64,000 nucleotides of DNA from Algoriphagus sp. A40. Lineage in GTDB: Bacteria > Bacteroidota > Bacteroidia > Cytophagales > Cyclobacteriaceae. Below are positions 61,591-64,000 of the stretch, piece after piece. Location of the stretch: assembly GCF_002002735.1 (NCBI RefSeq), contig NZ_MUNY01000036.1:1-64000 (forward strand). The letters are read 5' to 3'. The translations under genes and the position numbers were made by a program. Positions within the stretch are counted from its first letter, which is position 1, and the number at the start of each line of letters is the position of its first letter. The notes beneath the pieces are model-generated. The model was not told the origin of the DNA. It did not search any database and worked only from the letters and a program-made list of their open reading frames with translations.

Positions 61591-64000
61591 ACTTCCAATA
61601 TTTGGGTGGGTTCGAGATAGCAGAGATAGCCTTTGACCGGCTTTTGGCTGAGTCTGGCGACTAATTCCATGTATTCTTTCACTTGGGCGAGGTGCGAAGC
61701 GTATTTTTCTCCCGTCTTGAAATCCACCACAATAGCCTCATGAGCGCCGATCAGGATTCGGTCGGGACGTTTCTGGCTTCCTCCCGGCAGTAAGATGCCC
61801 TGCTCAGCAAGCGACTGCAAGCTCGGATCAAACCATCGGACAAACTCCGGTAACACAAACAGTGCGTTCAGCTGCTCTCCCACTGCCGCTGCCGTTTCGG
61901 CATCAAGCCGTCCCTCAAAGGTGTATTGCTGGAGCAAAAGCTCGGCGTCCCTCTTGTTTTGTGAAGCGGCCAACAACTCGTGGACGATCACGCCAAGCTT
62001 GCGCTGCGAACGAGCCTGAAGTCCCGATTCCGAAAAATCCCAAGCAATTTTCTTGGTCTTCAGTTTGGATCTCCAGTTTTGTGATTCCCAGCGGAGAAGC
62101 GGTTCATGCTTCGGTCTTCGTTCTTTCAGTAGAGGAATGGTCCCCCAGTTTCCGGCCTCGTAAATCACATTTTCACCGTCCCAGCTTTGATTTTCTCCCA
62201 ACTCAGCCACATGAAAACCGGTGGAAAAAAGTGAGTAAAGCAAATTGCCGGTTGTGTTCAGATTGATTTCACCTTTCTGGTTTTGTGAAAAATCCGAAAA
62301 ACCCCAAATCACTTCTTCGGCACGCGTAAAAGCCACATACAGCATGTTCAGCGAATCCAGGTAAGCCAATCGGATCTCATCCTGATAGGCTGGCGCAAAA
62401 GCAGAATCCCGCAGCGCGGAGCCGTGGGTAAGCGGCATGACGGTATGAATGTCGGTTTCGGTCGAAAACGGCGACCAGATCACCGGTGCCTGAAGGCCGG
62501 AAGCGACGATCCGCCAGTCCAAGAACGGCATAAGGACTATCTTGTATTGCAGTCCTTTGGCCTTGTGAATGGTCAAGATCCGCATCGCGTCGTGATCCTC
62601 GGGGATCTTGACCGTGCGCTTGCTCTTGTTCAGCTCCCACCAATCCAGAAATCCGATCAGGTCGGCCCGGTTCTTTTTCACAAAATCAAAGACCGCCTCC
62701 TTGAATCCCGAGACGTAGGCGAGGTCACTTTGCTTGTTGACCATTCCCAAAAAGTTCAAGCATTCCTCCAGCAACTCCATCAGCGGAAGCTGTGTCAGGA
62801 CGTCGAGTTGCTGGCGTAGTTCCAATTCTTTTGACCGGAGTTCATTGGGCAGTTTATCCTTGTGAAAGAGGTCATGACTCAATGGAATGTCGTGCAGCAG
62901 GGCGTAGTAAAACCAAACCGTCTTGAGCGAAACTTTGTCGGAAGGGTTGCTGAGAAAGGTCAGCATCGCAACCAGACACTTCACCGCGGCGGATTTGTCG
63001 AGGAAAAGCGACTCCTCCGACAGCACATCGAAGCGGTAATTCGAGTCCGGATTATCTCTCCCATAGGTCATCAACGCATCTGCAATCTCGGCTCCGTGGG
63101 CATTTTTTCGCACCAAAAAAGCAATGTCACGCAGCTGATAGCCCCGATCCTGAAGATCCATCACGAGTTGCGGAAGGCCCTTCAAAACCTTCGTATGAGA
63201 ATCCTCTTCCTCCTCATCAGATTCCTCGGTGGATCGGGAGTTGGTCTTTTGGGTGAATTCCAAACGGATTTTCCCTTGAAACTCCAAACCCATCTTGCTC
63301 GAAGGAATCGATTGCTCCACTCCCCGGAAGGCCTCCACGAGCAGGTTTTCCGCATCGATTTGATACGAGGCATTCATCCCTGTCTGCATAAGTTCGGGCA
63401 GAGATTCAAACATCGAATTGTTAAACTGAATGATGCCGGGCAGGCTGCGAAAGTTGGTTGCAAGTGCCTTCTCCTCGATCAAGTCGGGATGAATCTGCTG
63501 CTGCACTTCCGCCAGCAAGAGCTCCAGCCGACCGCCGCGCCAGCGATAGATGGACTGCTTCACATCGCCCACGAGCAGGTTGGTATTGCCGGAAGCCAGG
63601 GAGTTTTCGAGCAATGGCTTGAAGCTCGACCATTGAAAATCGGAGGTATCCTGAAACTCGTCGATCAGGAAATTGCGGTATTGATTGCCGATTTTCTCAT
63701 AGACAAAGGGCGCGTCATTGTCCTTGGTGATCTCCTTGAGGAAGTCGTTGACGTCGGAGATCAGCAGGATTCCCTCCTCATCCTTGAGCAATCGCAACTC
63801 CAGGATCAAGTCCCGAAAGACCCCAAAGGCATTGAGGTTCTTCTGTAGCGCATCAAGCGTGTTCCATTGGGTTACTTTTTCCGGCCAGGAAAAGAGGATC
63901 GTCGCCAGACCTGCCTGCGCCGCTGACTCAATGGCTGGACCGTTCCGGTCTCCTTTTTTATACCAGTTCGAAAATTCGGGAAGGTCTCTGAGCATGACGT
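61587..64000 (-). CDS. addA: UvrD-family helicase/nuclease AddA (5' end outside window)
   Basis: About 803 C-terminal residues are inside the window; the frame is still open at the right edge, so the N-terminal Walker A part is missing here. Seen are motif II FLIDEFQDTSDFQW, motif III LLVGDVKQSIYRWRGG, motif V AMRILTIHKAKGLQYKIVLM and motif VI MLYVAFTRAEEVIWGF. The C-terminal nuclease has RPDRILIGAHEAIVVDFKTG and HLAQVKEYMELV. Together with AddB it forms the RecBCD-type helicase-nuclease. A Met near 63993 is internal, not the start. Confidence 0.9.
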   Translation of the reverse strand, partial: VMLRDLPEFSNWYKKGDRNGPAIESAAQAGLATILFSWPEKVTQWNTLDALQKNLNAFGVFRDLILELRLLKDEEGILLISDVNDFLKEITKDNDAPFVYEKIGNQYRNFLIDEFQDTSDFQWSSFKPLLENSLASGNTNLLVGDVKQSIYRWRGGRLELLLAEVQQQIHPDLIEEKALATNFRSLPGIIQFNNSMFESLPELMQTGMNASYQIDAENLLVEAFRGVEQSIPSSKMGLEFQGKIRLEFTQKTNSRSTEESDEEEEDSHTKVLKGLPQLVMDLQDRGYQLRDIAFLVRKNAHGAEIADALMTYGRDNPDSNYRFDVLSEESLFLDKSAAVKCLVAMLTFLSNPSDKVSLKTVWFYYALLHDIPLSHDLFHKDKLPNELRSKELELRQQLDVLTQLPLMELLEECLNFLGMVNKQSDLAYVSGFKEAVFDFVKKNRADLIGFLDWWELNKSKRTVKIPEDHDAMRILTIHKAKGLQYKIVLMPFLDWRIVASGLQAPVIWSPFSTETDIHTVMPLTHGSALRDSAFAPAYQDEIRLAYLDSLNMLYVAFTRAEEVIWGFSDFSQNQKGEINLNTTGNLLYSLFSTGFHVAELGENQSWDGENVIYEAGNWGTIPLLKERRPKHEPLLRWESQNWRSKLKTKKIAWDFSESGLQARSQRKLGVIVHELLAASQNKRDAELLLQQYTFEGRLDAETAAAVGEQLNALFVLPEFVRWFDPSLQSLAEQGILLPGGSQKRPDRILIGAHEAIVVDFKTGEKYASHLAQVKEYMELVARLSQKPVKGYLCYLEPTQILEV

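Noticed and set aside
62862..63848. 328-codon plus-strand open frame
   Set aside because: Antisense to the conserved helicase motifs of addA; its composition (His/Gln/Arg/Leu-rich) is typical of a shadow frame.
1..64000. tRNA, rRNA, prophage or transposase genes
   Set aside because: Intergenic regions were read for cloverleaf or rRNA-like sequence and proteins for integrase/transposase motifs; none was seen. A covariance-model scan would be decisive for small RNAs.

Overview
This window looks like chromosomal DNA of a Bacteroidota bacterium, most likely a marine or freshwater Cytophagales/Cyclobacteriaceae type (Algoriphagus-like). The evidence is the moderate GC content, weak Shine-Dalgarno signals, a TAnnTTTG-type promoter before sufB, TTG and GTG starts, abundant short Bacteroidota-style exported proteins and lipoproteins, a TamL-type lipoprotein Omp85, and 4-helix-bundle (S23/IVS) and DUF4136 families. 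This is inferred from gene content; no rRNA or tRNA gene was seen.

Layout. (1) 259-7405: an Lrp/AsnC regulator, then a complete SUF iron-sulfur operon, sufB-[4-helix-bundle gene]-sufC-sufD-sufS-sufE-sufT-bacilliredoxin, ending at a strong terminator. (2) 7663-9331: citrate synthase and an acyl-CoA-binding protein. (3) 9418-24675: mixed housekeeping and envelope genes: a CsgG-like exported protein, a large MscS channel, a lipoprotein, a bile-acid/Na+ symporter overlapping a SpoU rRNA methyltransferase, tamL, hemF, PAP2 phosphatase, a Crp/Fnr regulator, an MFS transporter, a small lipoprotein, a transglutaminase-like lipoprotein, TauE/SafE and a fasciclin lipoprotein. (4) 24676-28841: an accessory stretch. 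A palindromic repeat array is bordered by a duplicated 3' tail of a sugar porter; then come the porter, two AT-rich genes (one HEPN-like, one zinc ribbon) and a mosaic of palindromic boxes. (5) 28842-39175: a long plus-strand run of exported proteins (beta-barrels, S41 peptidase, sulfatase plus HAD phosphatase, a D15-like barrel, a Spy-like protein and three DUF4136-type lipoproteins). (6) 39230-48723: central metabolism and cofactors (ppc, lactonase, menC, queA, a beta-propeller lipoprotein, pgi) with several tightly convergent 3' ends. (7) 48944-53383: a RelE/ParE-type toxin-antitoxin pair, three tandem paralogues with TonB-C-terminal-like ends, and an exo/endonuclease/phosphatase. (8) 53397-58601: an Mla/MCE lipid-transport operon, an orphan receiver protein, a DUF389 membrane protein and an exported YciI-like protein. 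(9) 58750-64000: addB and the 3' part of addA, running off the right edge.

How the parts connect. SUF supplies Fe-S clusters, and the Cys motif at the AddB C-terminus is a likely local client. TamL, Mla and the barrel/lipoprotein runs point to a strong investment in the outer membrane. gltA, ppc, pgi and the lactonase cover central carbon metabolism.

The most interesting signals are the 4-helix-bundle gene inserted between sufB and sufC with an inverted-repeat border; the array at 24.9-25.4 kb with a compensated stem and a displaced copy of the neighbouring gene's last codons; the palindromic boxes at 28.3-28.7 kb; the HEPN-like gene between these repeat zones; and the three-gene TonB-tail paralogue cluster. 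No CRISPR array, integrase, transposase or phage module was seen.
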